Part shown: positions 44,271 through 52,498 of the stretch, in pieces
How positions within the stretch are numbered: position 1 is the stretch's first letter
Layout: each line of letters opens with the position of its first letter
Assembly: GCA_039800965.1 (NCBI GenBank)
Contig: JBDLPS010000221.1
Span: 1-64,000, forward strand
Direction: 5' to 3'
DNA: 64,000 bases
DNA from: ZC4RG30 sp039800965
Lineage (GTDB): Bacteria > Pseudomonadota > Gammaproteobacteria > Steroidobacterales > Steroidobacteraceae
Translations under genes and position numbers: made by a program
The notes under the pieces: generated by a model
What the model saw: the letters and a program-made list of their open reading frames with translations, nothing else
What the model was told of the DNA's origin: nothing
The model's database searches: none

Positions 44271-45491
44271 CTAGTGCAGGCGCCCGCGCCGTTGCCGGTG
44301 ACGGGCGAAATCCAGCGCGACGAGGATCAGTCCGGCGGCGGCGCCGAGGATGACCGACGTCGACCCGAAGCGCATGACACACCACCCGGCGGCGGCCACT
44401 CCCAGCGCCTGGCCGAGGAAATAGCTCAATGCGAAGGCGGCGACCGCGGCGCCGCGCCGTTCCGGCGCCATCTGCGTGGCGTTCGTCTGCAGCGTGTTGT
44501 GCAGCATGTAGAAACCGACGCCCATCGCGAAGCAGGCAAGGGCCGCCACGGCGAGGTTCGAGGCCAGGGCGACGATGGTCATGGTGGCGAGGACGAGCGT
44601 CCCGCCGAGGCGGATCAGGCCGATCTCGCCGATTCCGGCCAGCAGTCGCCGCGCCGTGAACGCGAACAGCAGGCCGCCCAGCCCGAACAGCATGGCCGCC
44701 GAGCCGGCGAGCGTGAGCGAGATTCCCAGCGTGCGGTGCAGGTGCGTGGCGAAGAACGCGAAGGCGCCCAGTACCAGCGCACCTTCGAGGAATACCGAGC
44801 GCATGACGACGCGCGCCCAGGGTTCGCGCAGCACCAGCAGGAATTCGCGCAGGAGGCCTGCCTGCGCCACCTGCGATGCGCCGGTGGGTGCGGCGACATC
44901 CAGTTGGCGGCGCATCCGCAGCAGCAGCACGGTGCTCAGTGCGAACAGGGCGGCGATCAGCAGGAAGGGGATCTGGCGCCCGAAGTGGTCTGCGGAAAGT
45001 CCGCCGAGGAGCTGGCCCAGCGCGACGCCCAGGATCTGGCCGATCGAGAAGCGCGCAAGCACCGGTTGCCGGTGCTCGTAAGGGACCGAATCCCCGATCC
45101 ATGCCATCGCGAGCGGGATGAGCGCGGCCGAGGTGACGCCCGCCAGCACGCGGGCACCGACCAGCGTGCCCAGCCCGGGTGCGAACGCGCACGCCAGCGT
45201 GGCGAGCAGGCAGCCGCCGCATCCCCAGGCGATCACCCGCAGCTTGCCGAAGCGGTCGCCCACGGGTCCGAAGAACAGCTGGCTTACCGCGTAGCCGAGG
45301 GAGAAGCAGGTGATGACCCACGACGCGGCCGACAGCGGCACGCCGAAATCCGCGCCGAGCCGGGGCAGGAGAGGGTCCATCACGCGCTGTGACATGCCAC
45401 TGCCGCAACCTGCGATGGCAAGCACCGTGACCGCGCCGATCACCAGCCTTTCGCGCGTGGCGGCATCCTGTTGCGACGGAAGGGGATTCAC
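44271..45491 (-). CDS. MFS transporter
   Basis: This 406-residue protein is a 12-helix major facilitator. The A-like loop reads GPVGDRFGKLRVIAWGCGG between helices 2 and 3, and the second half has the corresponding segment AFTARRLLAGIGEIGLIRLGG. It has the size and layout of drug/metabolite H+ antiporters of the DHA1 group. The start is a GTG giving NPLPSQQDAATRERLVIG; no nearer ATG exists. It is divergent from the HAD gene with 23 bp between, and 41 bp upstream of uvrA on the same strand. The substrate cannot be told. Confidence 0.87.
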   Translation of the reverse strand: MNPLPSQQDAATRERLVIGAVTVLAIAGCGSGMSQRVMDPLLPRLGADFGVPLSAASWVITCFSLGYAVSQLFFGPVGDRFGKLRVIAWGCGGCLLATLACAFAPGLGTLVGARVLAGVTSAALIPLAMAWIGDSVPYEHRQPVLARFSIGQILGVALGQLLGGLSADHFGRQIPFLLIAALFALSTVLLLRMRRQLDVAAPTGASQVAQAGLLREFLLVLREPWARVVMRSVFLEGALVLGAFAFFATHLHRTLGISLTLAGSAAMLFGLGGLLFAFTARRLLAGIGEIGLIRLGGTLVLATMTIVALASNLAVAALACFAMGVGFYMLHNTLQTNATQMAPERRGAAVAAFALSYFLGQALGVAAAGWCVMRFGSTSVILGAAAGLILVALDFARHRQRRGRLH

Positions 45492-45514
45492 GCCTGCATG
45501 GTACCGTAGCGCGC

Positions 45515-46171
45515 ATGTTCGACGCGGTGCTCTTCGACATGGATGGCTTGCTGCTGGATTCCGAGCGCGTGCTGATGCGCGCGTGGGTGGCGGCCGCGGA
45601 GGAAGAGGGCATCGCGATCCATCCTGAGGTCTACGCAGGTGTCGTCGGTCGTGCTGCGGCGGATTCGCATCGCCTCTTTGCCGAGATGTTCCGCGGTGAT
45701 GTCGTGCATGCCCGGATGCGCCGCAAGGTCGAATCGTCCCTCGCGCGCCGCCGTGGCGGAGTGGTTTTCCCACTCAAGGATGGCGTCGTCGAGCTGCTGG
45801 AGGCTTTGCGCGGGCGTGGCGTGCCCTGTGCCGTGGCGTCGTCCTCCGGCGTCGACGAAATCAGGCAGCGTCTCGCCGCAGTCGGGGTGCTGCAGCATTT
45901 CGTTGCAGTGGCGGGTGGCGACGAGGTGCCCCGCGGCAAGCCGGACCCGGCGGTTTACGCCCTGGCGGCATCGCGTCTCGGCGTCCCGCCCTCGGCCTGC
46001 CTCGCCTTCGAGGACAGCGAGAACGGGGCCAGGGCGGCGCTGGCGGCCGGTGCATCGCTCGTCGTGGTGCCCGATCTGCGGCGTCCGGTCGAAGAGGTGA
46101 TGGCCCGGTGCCTGTTCGAACTCGAGTCGTTACGCGAGGCCGTCGGGCACCTGCCGCGCTGGTTCCCCTGA
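45515..46171 (+). CDS. HAD-superfamily phosphatase (beta-phosphoglucomutase-like)
   Basis: This 218-residue protein is a subfamily IA haloacid-dehalogenase hydrolase. Motif I is LFDMDGLLLDSE, motif II VASSSGV, motif III the Lys in PRGKPDPAVY, and motif IV LAFEDSENGARAA. The alpha-helical cap after motif I and the DMDG motif are typical of small-metabolite phosphatases and beta-phosphoglucomutase relatives. The actual substrate is not predictable. It is divergent from the MFS gene and 50 bp upstream of the lipoprotein gene. Confidence 0.9.
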   Translation: MFDAVLFDMDGLLLDSERVLMRAWVAAAEEEGIAIHPEVYAGVVGRAAADSHRLFAEMFRGDVVHARMRRKVESSLARRRGGVVFPLKDGVVELLEALRGRGVPCAVASSSGVDEIRQRLAAVGVLQHFVAVAGGDEVPRGKPDPAVYALAASRLGVPPSACLAFEDSENGARAALAAGASLVVVPDLRRPVEEVMARCLFELESLREAVGHLPRWFP

Positions 46172-46221
46172 TGCTTCCTGCTACAGTTCGCAAAACCAAC
46201 AAGAACCTCCAAGGGGGAGTC

Positions 46222-46998
46222 ATGTCCAGGATGAATGCCCTGCTTGCCGCCACGGCGTTGGCGGCGGTCCTCGCCACGACGGCGGGCTGCGTCACCCCGG
46301 GAGGCGCCGCGAAGCCGTCGGCCGCCGCCGCTGCGGTGGCGGACACGGCTCGCCCCGACGCCGACCGCGCCCGCGACGCGGATCGCAAGCCGGCCGAACT
46401 CATCGCCTTTGCCGGCATCAAGGCCGGGGACAAGGTCGGCGACATCATGCCGGGTGGCGGTTACTTCACCCGCCTGTTCAGCGTCGTCGTCGGCCCCAAG
46501 GGCGCCGTCCATGCGCTGCCGCCTGCGCGGGCTGCCAATGCGCCGGCCAACGCACCGGACCCGGCGGCCGCCGTGAAGGCCATCGCTGCCGACGCGCATT
46601 ACGCCAACGTCAAGGTGGGTTCATCGGATGTCGCAACGCCGGTGGCCGAGAAGCTCGACGTCATGTGGACGTCGCTCAACTACCATGACCTGCAGAACCG
46701 CCCGAACGCCGACCTCAAGGCGTTCAACAAGTGGGTTTACGACTCGCTGAAGCCCGGCGGTACCTACATCGTGATCGACCACGCGGCCAAGGCCGGCGCC
46801 GGCAAGACCACGACTTCCACGCTGCACCGTATCGAGCCTGCCTTCGTGAAGCAGGAAGTCCTGGCGGCCGGTTTCCGCTTCGCCGGCGAGACCGCGGCCC
46901 TGCAGAACCCGGCGGACGACCATTCGCAGGTCGTGCGCGAGTCGGGCATCCGTGGCAAGACTGACCAGTTCGTATTCAAGTTCCGCAAACCGAAGTAA
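46222..46998 (+). CDS. Predicted methyltransferase lipoprotein (COG4798-like)
   Basis: This 258-residue protein has a signal peptide with lipobox (ATTAGC, Cys near 23) and an Ala-rich linker, then a Rossmann-type methyltransferase-like domain: motif I KVGDIMPGGGYFTRLFSVVV, LDVMWTSLNYHDLQNR around motif IV, LKPGGTYIVIDHAAKAG, and TLHRIEPAFVKQEVLAAGF. It resembles the COG4798 family of predicted methyltransferases, many of which carry export signals. Export is puzzling because SAM is cytoplasmic. A good ribosome-binding site (AAGGGGGAG) precedes the ATG. It is first in a run of five genes, four of them predicted to be exported. Confidence 0.8.
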   Translation: MSRMNALLAATALAAVLATTAGCVTPGGAAKPSAAAAAVADTARPDADRARDADRKPAELIAFAGIKAGDKVGDIMPGGGYFTRLFSVVVGPKGAVHALPPARAANAPANAPDPAAAVKAIAADAHYANVKVGSSDVATPVAEKLDVMWTSLNYHDLQNRPNADLKAFNKWVYDSLKPGGTYIVIDHAAKAGAGKTTTSTLHRIEPAFVKQEVLAAGFRFAGETAALQNPADDHSQVVRESGIRGKTDQFVFKFRKPK

Positions 46999-47000
46999 CC

Positions 47001-48227
47001 ATGAAACTACGCCGTGCCGCGCACCTGCTGACGTGGGTTGTCGCCCTGATGCCCATGCTGGCCGCTGCCGCCAGCCAATCCGACCTCCTGCTGCCCCGGG
47101 GCGTGACCCTGCCCAAGGGCGTCGAGGTGCCCAACGACACGGCGATCGCCATCTACATGCCGGCGTCGAAGCTGAAATCGCGCAGCTTCGTGCAGGGTGC
47201 GGGCATGTGGGCCGAACCGGGCAAGGCGCTCGAGGAGGCGCGCAGCAGCGTGGCCGCCAAGCTCTTCCCGAAGGTGTTGCCGGCGGGGCCGGGGATGACG
47301 GGCCAGTACGGCCTGCTTCTCGCCGTGCAGCCGGACTGGAACTTCGATGGCGGCAACCTGAAGCTGGAGCTGCGCTATCGCGTCTACGATCCCGCAGGGC
47401 AGATGCTGCGCGAGGGCGTGCAGTTGCAGACGGCCGGCATGAACTCCTCCGGTACGCTCGGCGGCTTCCGCGCGGCGAGCTACAAGGGGATGCAGATGGT
47501 GCTCGTCGACATCCTCAAGGAGCTCAAGCCCTCGGCCGCGGCCTTCCCGCCGTCGGGTTCGCTCGCCGACGTGCCGCCGGCGCGCCTGTTCAACAAGACC
47601 AAGGCCGTCGCCACAGGCACCGGCTTCGTGATCAACAAGAACGGCCAGTTGATGACCGCTGCACACGTGTTGCGCGACTGCCTTCTCGTCGAGGCGACCC
47701 GCGAAGGCCAGCATTTCGACGCAAGGCAGAAGGCCGCCAGCGATCTGCTGGACCTTGCGGTGCTGGATACCGGCCGTGACCTCGGTCCCGGCTTGCCGCT
47801 GCGCGTAGGACAGACCCTCACGCTCGGTGAATCCATCACGAACGTCGGTTTCCCGCTGCAGGACCTCCTCGCCGGCACGCCGAACCTGACGCGCGGCAAC
47901 GTCAGCGCCCGCGCCGGCCTCAAGGGTTCCGTCGGCCAGTTCCAGTTCTCCGCGCCGATCCAGCCGGGCTCCAGCGGCGGTCCCGTCGTGTCCGATGGCG
48001 GCGAACTTCTGGGCGTCACGGTGAGCACCTTGAATGTGGCAGCCCTCGCCAGCCGCGGGCTGGTGCCGCAGAACGTCAACTTCGCCCTCGACGCGAAACA
48101 CGCCGCGGCCTTCATGCGCCGCGAAGGCGTGGAGTTCGCCGAGGTCGCGCCCCGGACCAACGGCAGCATGCAGATGGCCAACGACGCGGCCCTGTCCTCG
48201 GTCGTGCAGCTCAGCTGCTATCAATAG
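47001..48227 (+). CDS. Exported trypsin-like serine protease
   Basis: This 408-residue exported protein has a signal peptide (MKLRRAAHLLTWVVALMPML to AAAASQS), an N-terminal domain of about 180 residues without recognised family, and a trypsin-like domain. The His is in LMTAAHVLRDC, the Asp in SDLLDLAVLD and the Ser in IQPGSSGGPVVSDGGELLG. No PDZ domain follows, unlike DegP/DegQ. It starts 2 bp after the lipoprotein stop. The N-terminal part, with VQPDWNFDGGNLKLELRYRV, could be a binding or regulatory domain. Substrate unknown. Confidence 0.87.
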   Translation: MKLRRAAHLLTWVVALMPMLAAAASQSDLLLPRGVTLPKGVEVPNDTAIAIYMPASKLKSRSFVQGAGMWAEPGKALEEARSSVAAKLFPKVLPAGPGMTGQYGLLLAVQPDWNFDGGNLKLELRYRVYDPAGQMLREGVQLQTAGMNSSGTLGGFRAASYKGMQMVLVDILKELKPSAAAFPPSGSLADVPPARLFNKTKAVATGTGFVINKNGQLMTAAHVLRDCLLVEATREGQHFDARQKAASDLLDLAVLDTGRDLGPGLPLRVGQTLTLGESITNVGFPLQDLLAGTPNLTRGNVSARAGLKGSVGQFQFSAPIQPGSSGGPVVSDGGELLGVTVSTLNVAALASRGLVPQNVNFALDAKHAAAFMRREGVEFAEVAPRTNGSMQMANDAALSSVVQLSCYQ

Positions 48228-48237
48228 GAAGGCATCG

Positions 48238-48792
48238 ATGAAAAGGATGATGGTCCTCGCGGTGCTCTCCGCCGCCCCGGTCTTCGCCGCCCAGGCCGAA
48301 GAGTCCGTCGCGCCCCTGCCGGCGATGAATTTCACCAGTTCGCTGGCGGCCGACCAGCTCTACGGGTTGGTGAAGGAAAACCCGGCCTTCGGGTCCCTCG
48401 AGAAGAACCTGGTCGGCAGCCCGATCCAGTTGCGGATCACCCATACGCTGCAGCCGACCGCCGGCGGCATGGCGACCGGACTGCTGTCGGCCATCTGGAC
48501 CGGCGGCACGCTCGGCTTGCTGCCGATGGTCACGAACAACGACCTCGTGCTGCACTATGAAGTGCTCGTGAACGGCAAATCGCTGGTCTCCTACAGCTTC
48601 CAGCGCAATTTCACCCGCGCGGTGAACATCTGGAAGCAGGATGATCCGACCTACGGGCTGGGCGACCAGGGGCTCGCCTGGGCCCGGACCACCGCGACGG
48701 ATTTTGCCGCGCAGGCGGCGCGCAGCGCGGAGATGGCGTCGCTCGCCCGCGAGTACGCGTACTTCTTCGGCGAAGCTGCATCCAAGCCATGA
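48238..48792 (+). CDS. Exported protein of unknown function
   Basis: This 184-residue protein has a signal peptide (MKRMMVLAVLSAAPVFAAQA) and no family I recognise. The mature part has LQPTAGGMATGLLSAIWTGG, a hydrophobic Gly-rich stretch, LVLHYEVLVNGKSLVSYSFQ, likely beta strands, and a C-terminal Ala-rich helix. It lies 10 bp downstream of the serine protease gene and overlaps the next gene through ATGA, so it is part of the same operon. Confidence 0.75.
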   Translation: MKRMMVLAVLSAAPVFAAQAEESVAPLPAMNFTSSLAADQLYGLVKENPAFGSLEKNLVGSPIQLRITHTLQPTAGGMATGLLSAIWTGGTLGLLPMVTNNDLVLHYEVLVNGKSLVSYSFQRNFTRAVNIWKQDDPTYGLGDQGLAWARTTATDFAAQAARSAEMASLAREYAYFFGEAASKP

Positions 48793-49796
48793 TCCGCGCG
48801 GCGGTGATGGTACTGGCGGTGTCGATGCTGTCCGGCGTCGCGCCGGCCCGTGCCGCGACCTGCGACCGGGCCTGCCTCGAAGGCATCGCGGACCGTTACC
48901 TCGAGGCCCTGCTGGCCCACGATCCGTCGAAGGCTCCGTTGGCCCGTGGCGCGCGTTACGCCGAGAACAACGTGGTGCTGCCGTTGCCCGACGGCCTGTG
49001 GCGCACGGTCACCGGCCTTGGGGCCTATCGGCTGAAAGTCACCGACCCGACCTGGCAGACCGTCGGCTTCTACGCCAAGGTGCAGGAGAACGGCGCGCCC
49101 GTCCTGCTGGCGACCTTCCTCAAGGTGGAGGGAGGGCGCATCACCGAAATCGATGCACAGGTGGCGCGCCTGACCGATACGACGGGCAGCGGAACCCCGG
49201 CGAACCTGCGCGAGGACAAGCTCGGCGATGCACCGCGTTCCCAGTTCCTCTCGGAACTGCCCGTCGCGGCTCGCCGTTCCCGGGCCGAGCTGGCGGCCAT
49301 TGCCGACAGCTACTACACCGGCCTCGAGAACAACCGGGGCACCAAGGTGCCGCCGTTCGCCGACGACTGCCTGCGCCTCGAGAACGGCACGCCGACTTCC
49401 GGTCGTCCCGTGCCCCCGGGCGCACAGCCCAACGGCATGAACCATGGCTGCCGGGAGGCTTTCGGTCTTGGGTATTACCGGGACGACACGCGCCTGCGCA
49501 ACCGGCGCATCCTCGCGATCGACGAAGCGCGCGGACTCGTCTATGCAACCGTGTTCTTCGACCACGATGCGTCCCTCCGGCATTACACGCTCAACGATGG
49601 CCGCGAAATCGAGGTCCGGAACACCGGTCCGTGGACCTGGAGCACGCAGGAGCTCTTCCAGGTGAATGCCGACGGGAAGATCAGCCAGGTCGAGGCCGTT
49701 CTGATGGCCGTTCCCTATGGCCAGCGACCGGCCTTCCGCACCGGGCAGCATTTCCCGAGTCCGCAGGCCGACCGGGACGGATTCAAGGAGTACTGA
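48789..49796 (+). CDS. Exported protein with NTF2-like repeats
   Basis: This 335-residue exported protein (signal peptide through VAPARAATC) has two similar halves, each starting with a helix like CLEGIADRYLEALLAHDPSK and LAAIADSYYTGLENNRGTKV. Each is followed by a small acidic or Cys-containing loop (APLARGARYAEN; PPFADDCLRLENGT) and then beta strands (LRNRRILAIDEARGLVYATV). This looks like tandem SnoaL/NTF2-like domains seen in secreted proteins of unknown role. It is coupled by ATGA to the upstream gene, and the next gene starts 3 bp after its stop. Confidence 0.75.
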   Translation: MIRAAVMVLAVSMLSGVAPARAATCDRACLEGIADRYLEALLAHDPSKAPLARGARYAENNVVLPLPDGLWRTVTGLGAYRLKVTDPTWQTVGFYAKVQENGAPVLLATFLKVEGGRITEIDAQVARLTDTTGSGTPANLREDKLGDAPRSQFLSELPVAARRSRAELAAIADSYYTGLENNRGTKVPPFADDCLRLENGTPTSGRPVPPGAQPNGMNHGCREAFGLGYYRDDTRLRNRRILAIDEARGLVYATVFFDHDASLRHYTLNDGREIEVRNTGPWTWSTQELFQVNADGKISQVEAVLMAVPYGQRPAFRTGQHFPSPQADRDGFKEY

Positions 49797-49799
49797 GCC

Positions 49800-50147
49800 A
49801 TGTACGAGGCACGGCACGAGCGTCCGCTTCACCGCCGCGGATTCGTCCGTCGTCTCGTTGCTCATGCCGGCGCCGCCGTTGCGCTCGTCACGGGCTCGCT
49901 TTGCCTCGGCATGGTCGGGTACATGCATTACGAAGGGTTGCCGGCGGTCGATGCCTTCCTCAACGCCGCCATGCTGCTCGGTGGCATGGGGCCGGTCGAC
50001 GTGCCCCGCAGCGTCGCCGGCAAGCTGTTCGCCGGCGCCTATGCCCTGTATGCCGGCCTGATGTTCCTCGTCACCGCTGCCCTGATGTTCACGCCGGTGA
50101 TGCACCGCCTCCTCCATCGCTTCCACTGGACCGAAGACGAGCGCTGA
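49800..50147 (+). CDS. Small membrane protein, unknown
   Basis: This 115-residue protein has a basic N-terminus (ERPLHRRGFVRRLVAH) and two or three transmembrane segments (VALVTGSLCLGMVGYMHY, AFLNAAMLLGGMGPV, LFAGAYALYAGLMFLVTAALMF), ending HRLLHRFHWTEDER. The hydrophobic hairpin with AMLLGGMGP faintly recalls small two-helix channel proteins, but no selectivity filter is present, so no function is claimed. It is the last gene of the exported-protein run and is followed by a hairpin. Confidence 0.7.
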   Translation: MYEARHERPLHRRGFVRRLVAHAGAAVALVTGSLCLGMVGYMHYEGLPAVDAFLNAAMLLGGMGPVDVPRSVAGKLFAGAYALYAGLMFLVTAALMFTPVMHRLLHRFHWTEDER

Positions 50148-50158
50148 CCCTGTCACCG

Positions 50159-50173
50159 CCCCGCCGGGCGGGG
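50159..50173 (+). terminator. GC hairpin after the exported-protein run
   Basis: CCCCGC/GCGGGG pairs across a CGG loop, 11 bp past the small membrane protein stop. No U-tract follows. It separates the exported-protein run from the secretion cluster. Confidence 0.45.
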
Positions 50174-50243
50174 TAGACCGGTGTTTTCGAGGGGCGTTTC
50201 CCTACCTTGCGGCGGACCGGCGATTCCCCGAACGTCTGCCCCC

Positions 50244-50873
50244 GTGAAATACCGTGGCCCTCAATCCGCGTTCCTGCTGTGCCTGGTCCTCGCTTCGCGG
50301 GCGGCCTTCGCGGACATCTTCATGTTCGTGGATGCCTCGGGCGCGGTGCATTACAGCGACGTGCCGGACGACCCCCGATACGAGGTCGTGGCCCGGACCC
50401 CGGCCCGCGAAGGGGAGCAGCCGCAACCCGTGCCGGGACTGGCCCCGGGCGCGACCCCCACCGCCTATGACGCGGCCATCCATGTGGCATCGGCCGCGGC
50501 GGAGGTGCCCCCGGCGCTCGTCCGGGCCGTCATCACGGTGGAATCGGGCTTCAATCCCAGGGCCCAGTCGCGGGCCGGCGCGAAGGGCCTGATGCAACTG
50601 ATGCCGGAGACCGCCCGCCGCTATGGGGTCTCCGATGCCTTCGATCCGGAACAGAACATACAGGGTGGAACCCGCTACCTGGCGGACCTGATTGCCCGGT
50701 TCGGACGTGAAAACCTTGAACTGGTACTCGCTGCGTACAACGCGGGCGAGACGGCCGTCGCAAAGTACGGCAATCGAATCCCGCCCTATCGCGAAACGCT
50801 GCATTATGTCCCCAATGTGATACGTCTCTTCCGGGCCCTGAGCGCCCGCGAGACCAGGACGGCTGGAGGATGA
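50244..50873 (+). CDS. Lytic transglycosylase with DUF4124 domain
   Basis: This 209-residue exported protein (from the GTG giving KYRGPQSAFLL; an upstream GTG at 50181 is possible) has a signal peptide ending at AAFAD, a short DUF4124 domain (IFMFVDASGAVHYSDVP) and an SLT lytic transglycosylase domain. That domain carries the catalytic Glu in VITVESGFNPRAQSRAG, the AKGLMQLMPETARRYGV motif and NIQGGTRYLADLI. It should cut peptidoglycan to make room for the secretion apparatus encoded next. It overlaps gspG by 4 bp (ATGA). Confidence 0.88.
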   Translation: MKYRGPQSAFLLCLVLASRAAFADIFMFVDASGAVHYSDVPDDPRYEVVARTPAREGEQPQPVPGLAPGATPTAYDAAIHVASAAAEVPPALVRAVITVESGFNPRAQSRAGAKGLMQLMPETARRYGVSDAFDPEQNIQGGTRYLADLIARFGRENLELVLAAYNAGETAVAKYGNRIPPYRETLHYVPNVIRLFRALSARETRTAGG

Positions 50874-51310
50874 GCGGCATGAGGACGAGGTACGGAGCGC
50901 GGAAGGCGCAGGCGGGATTCACCCTGCTGGAGCTGCTGGTGGTCATGGTGATCATCGGCTTGCTCGCGGGCTTTGTTGCGCCGCGATATTTCGCCCAGGT
51001 CGGCAAATCCGAGGTCAAGGCGGCCCGGGCCCAGATCGATGCCCTCGACAAGGCCCTCGAGCAGTACCGCATCGACATGGGTCACCTGCCGAGTGCGTCG
51101 CAGGGGCTGGAGGCACTCAACGTGGCGCCGCAGGGCGAGACGGGCTGGTCCGGTCCCTACCTCAAGAAGGCCGTGCCGCTGGATCCCTGGGGCAATGCCT
51201 ACGTCTATGCCGTTCCCGGCACGCACGGCAACGACTTCGACCTCTTCTCGTTCGGCAAGGATGGTCGCGAAGGCGGCAAGGGCGAGGACGCGGACATCGG
51301 GAACTGGTGA
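50870..51310 (+). CDS. gspG: Type II secretion major pseudopilin GspG
   Basis: This 146-residue protein is a GspG-type major pseudopilin. The prepilin site is AQAG/FTLLELLVVMVIIGLL with Glu+5 and the long hydrophobic helix. The C-terminal domain has the GspG hallmarks LPSASQGLEAL, GPYLKKAVPLDPWGNAYVY and FDLFSFGKDGREGG with calcium-binding acids. After processing it would polymerise into the piston that pushes substrates through the secretin. It is coupled to the lytic transglycosylase by ATGA and lies 3 bp before gspF. Confidence 0.95.
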   Translation: MSGMRTRYGARKAQAGFTLLELLVVMVIIGLLAGFVAPRYFAQVGKSEVKAARAQIDALDKALEQYRIDMGHLPSASQGLEALNVAPQGETGWSGPYLKKAVPLDPWGNAYVYAVPGTHGNDFDLFSFGKDGREGGKGEDADIGNW

Positions 51311-51313
51311 CCG

Positions 51314-52498
51314 ATGCGCTTCAGGGTCAAAGCCATCGGCCCGGCGCGGGATGTGGTGTCCTGTGTCATCGAGGCGGCGGACGAGGGTGACGCGCGGCGC
51401 CAGGCGTCTGCTTCGGGCCTCGCGCCGTTGTCCGTCGCGCGCGAACGCACGCTGGCCTTCGGGGTGGCGCGCGGCCGGCTGGATCTCGTGACCTTCAGCC
51501 AGGAGCTCGTGGCCCTGGTCGAGGCGGGGCTCTCCCTCGTCGAATCCATCGAGACGCTCGCCGAGAAGGAAGCCAATCCGGTGGTGCGCCGATCCATGGA
51601 ACAGATCCTCGCGAGGCTCCGTGAAGGACGCACGCTGGGGGCGGCGCTCGCCGAACACCCGGCCCTGTTCCCGCCACTCTATGTGTCCACGGTCAGGGCC
51701 AGCGAGCGCACCGGCGCGCTGCGGGAATCGCTGCTGCGTTTCGTGGCCTACCAGAAGCAGGTCGATGTACTGCGCAAGAGCCTCGTCAATGCCTCCATCT
51801 ACCCGGCGGTGCTGTGCGTCGCCGGTCTGCTGGTCGTCGGATTCCTCATGGGTTACGTCGTGCCGCGTTTCAGCGCGCTGTACGAGGACATGGGCAGCGG
51901 CCTGCCATTCGCCTCGCGCATGCTCATGCGCTGGGGCCGCTTCATGGATGCGCATGCGATGGGCATGCTCGTCGGCGTCGTGGCGCTGGTCGCCGGCGCC
52001 GTCTACGTGTTCACCCGCGCATCGTTCCGGGCCGCGATCGGCGCGCGCATCGCACGGATCCCGCATCTTGGCGAACGGATCCGCATCTACCAGCTGGCAC
52101 GCCTGTACCGGACGATCGGCATGCTGCAGCGGGGCGGCACACCGATGGTGACCGCGATGCGCATGTCGGACGGCCTTCTGGGCGCCGAACTGCGCGAACC
52201 CTTCGAACGTTCCATCCGCTGGGTGCGGGAAGGCCGCTCCGTGGCCGATGCCATGGAAGAAGCCGGACTGACCACGCCCGTGGCGACGCGCATGCTCCGC
52301 GTGGGCGAGCGCAGCGGCAACATGGGCGAGATGATGGAGCGCATCGCCGCGTTCTACGACGAGGAACTCGCGCGCTGGGTGGGCTTTGTCACGCGTCTCG
52401 TCGAACCGCTGCTGATGAGCGTCATCGGCATCGCCATCGGTGTCATCGTCGTGTTGATGTACTTCCCCATCTTCGAGCTCGCGGGGAGCATCCAGTGA
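51314..52498 (+). CDS. gspF: Type II secretion inner-membrane platform protein GspF
   Basis: This 394-residue polytopic protein belongs to the GspF/PilC family. Two cytoplasmic T2SF domains (about 60-180, FSQELVALVEAGLSLVESIE, and 265-385, RLYRTIGMLQRGGTPMVTAM) surround three membrane helices (about 170-190, 220-240 and 370-390). The end is VVLMYFPIFELAGSIQ. It forms the platform turned by GspE. Its stop overlaps the gspE ATG by one base (TGATG). Confidence 0.94.
   Translation: MRFRVKAIGPARDVVSCVIEAADEGDARRQASASGLAPLSVARERTLAFGVARGRLDLVTFSQELVALVEAGLSLVESIETLAEKEANPVVRRSMEQILARLREGRTLGAALAEHPALFPPLYVSTVRASERTGALRESLLRFVAYQKQVDVLRKSLVNASIYPAVLCVAGLLVVGFLMGYVVPRFSALYEDMGSGLPFASRMLMRWGRFMDAHAMGMLVGVVALVAGAVYVFTRASFRAAIGARIARIPHLGERIRIYQLARLYRTIGMLQRGGTPMVTAMRMSDGLLGAELREPFERSIRWVREGRSVADAMEEAGLTTPVATRMLRVGERSGNMGEMMERIAAFYDEELARWVGFVTRLVEPLLMSVIGIAIGVIVVLMYFPIFELAGSIQ

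Noticed and set aside
50181..50243. An upstream GTG start for the lytic transglycosylase
   Set aside because: It would put 21 non-hydrophobic residues before the signal peptide; the later GTG gives a normal signal.
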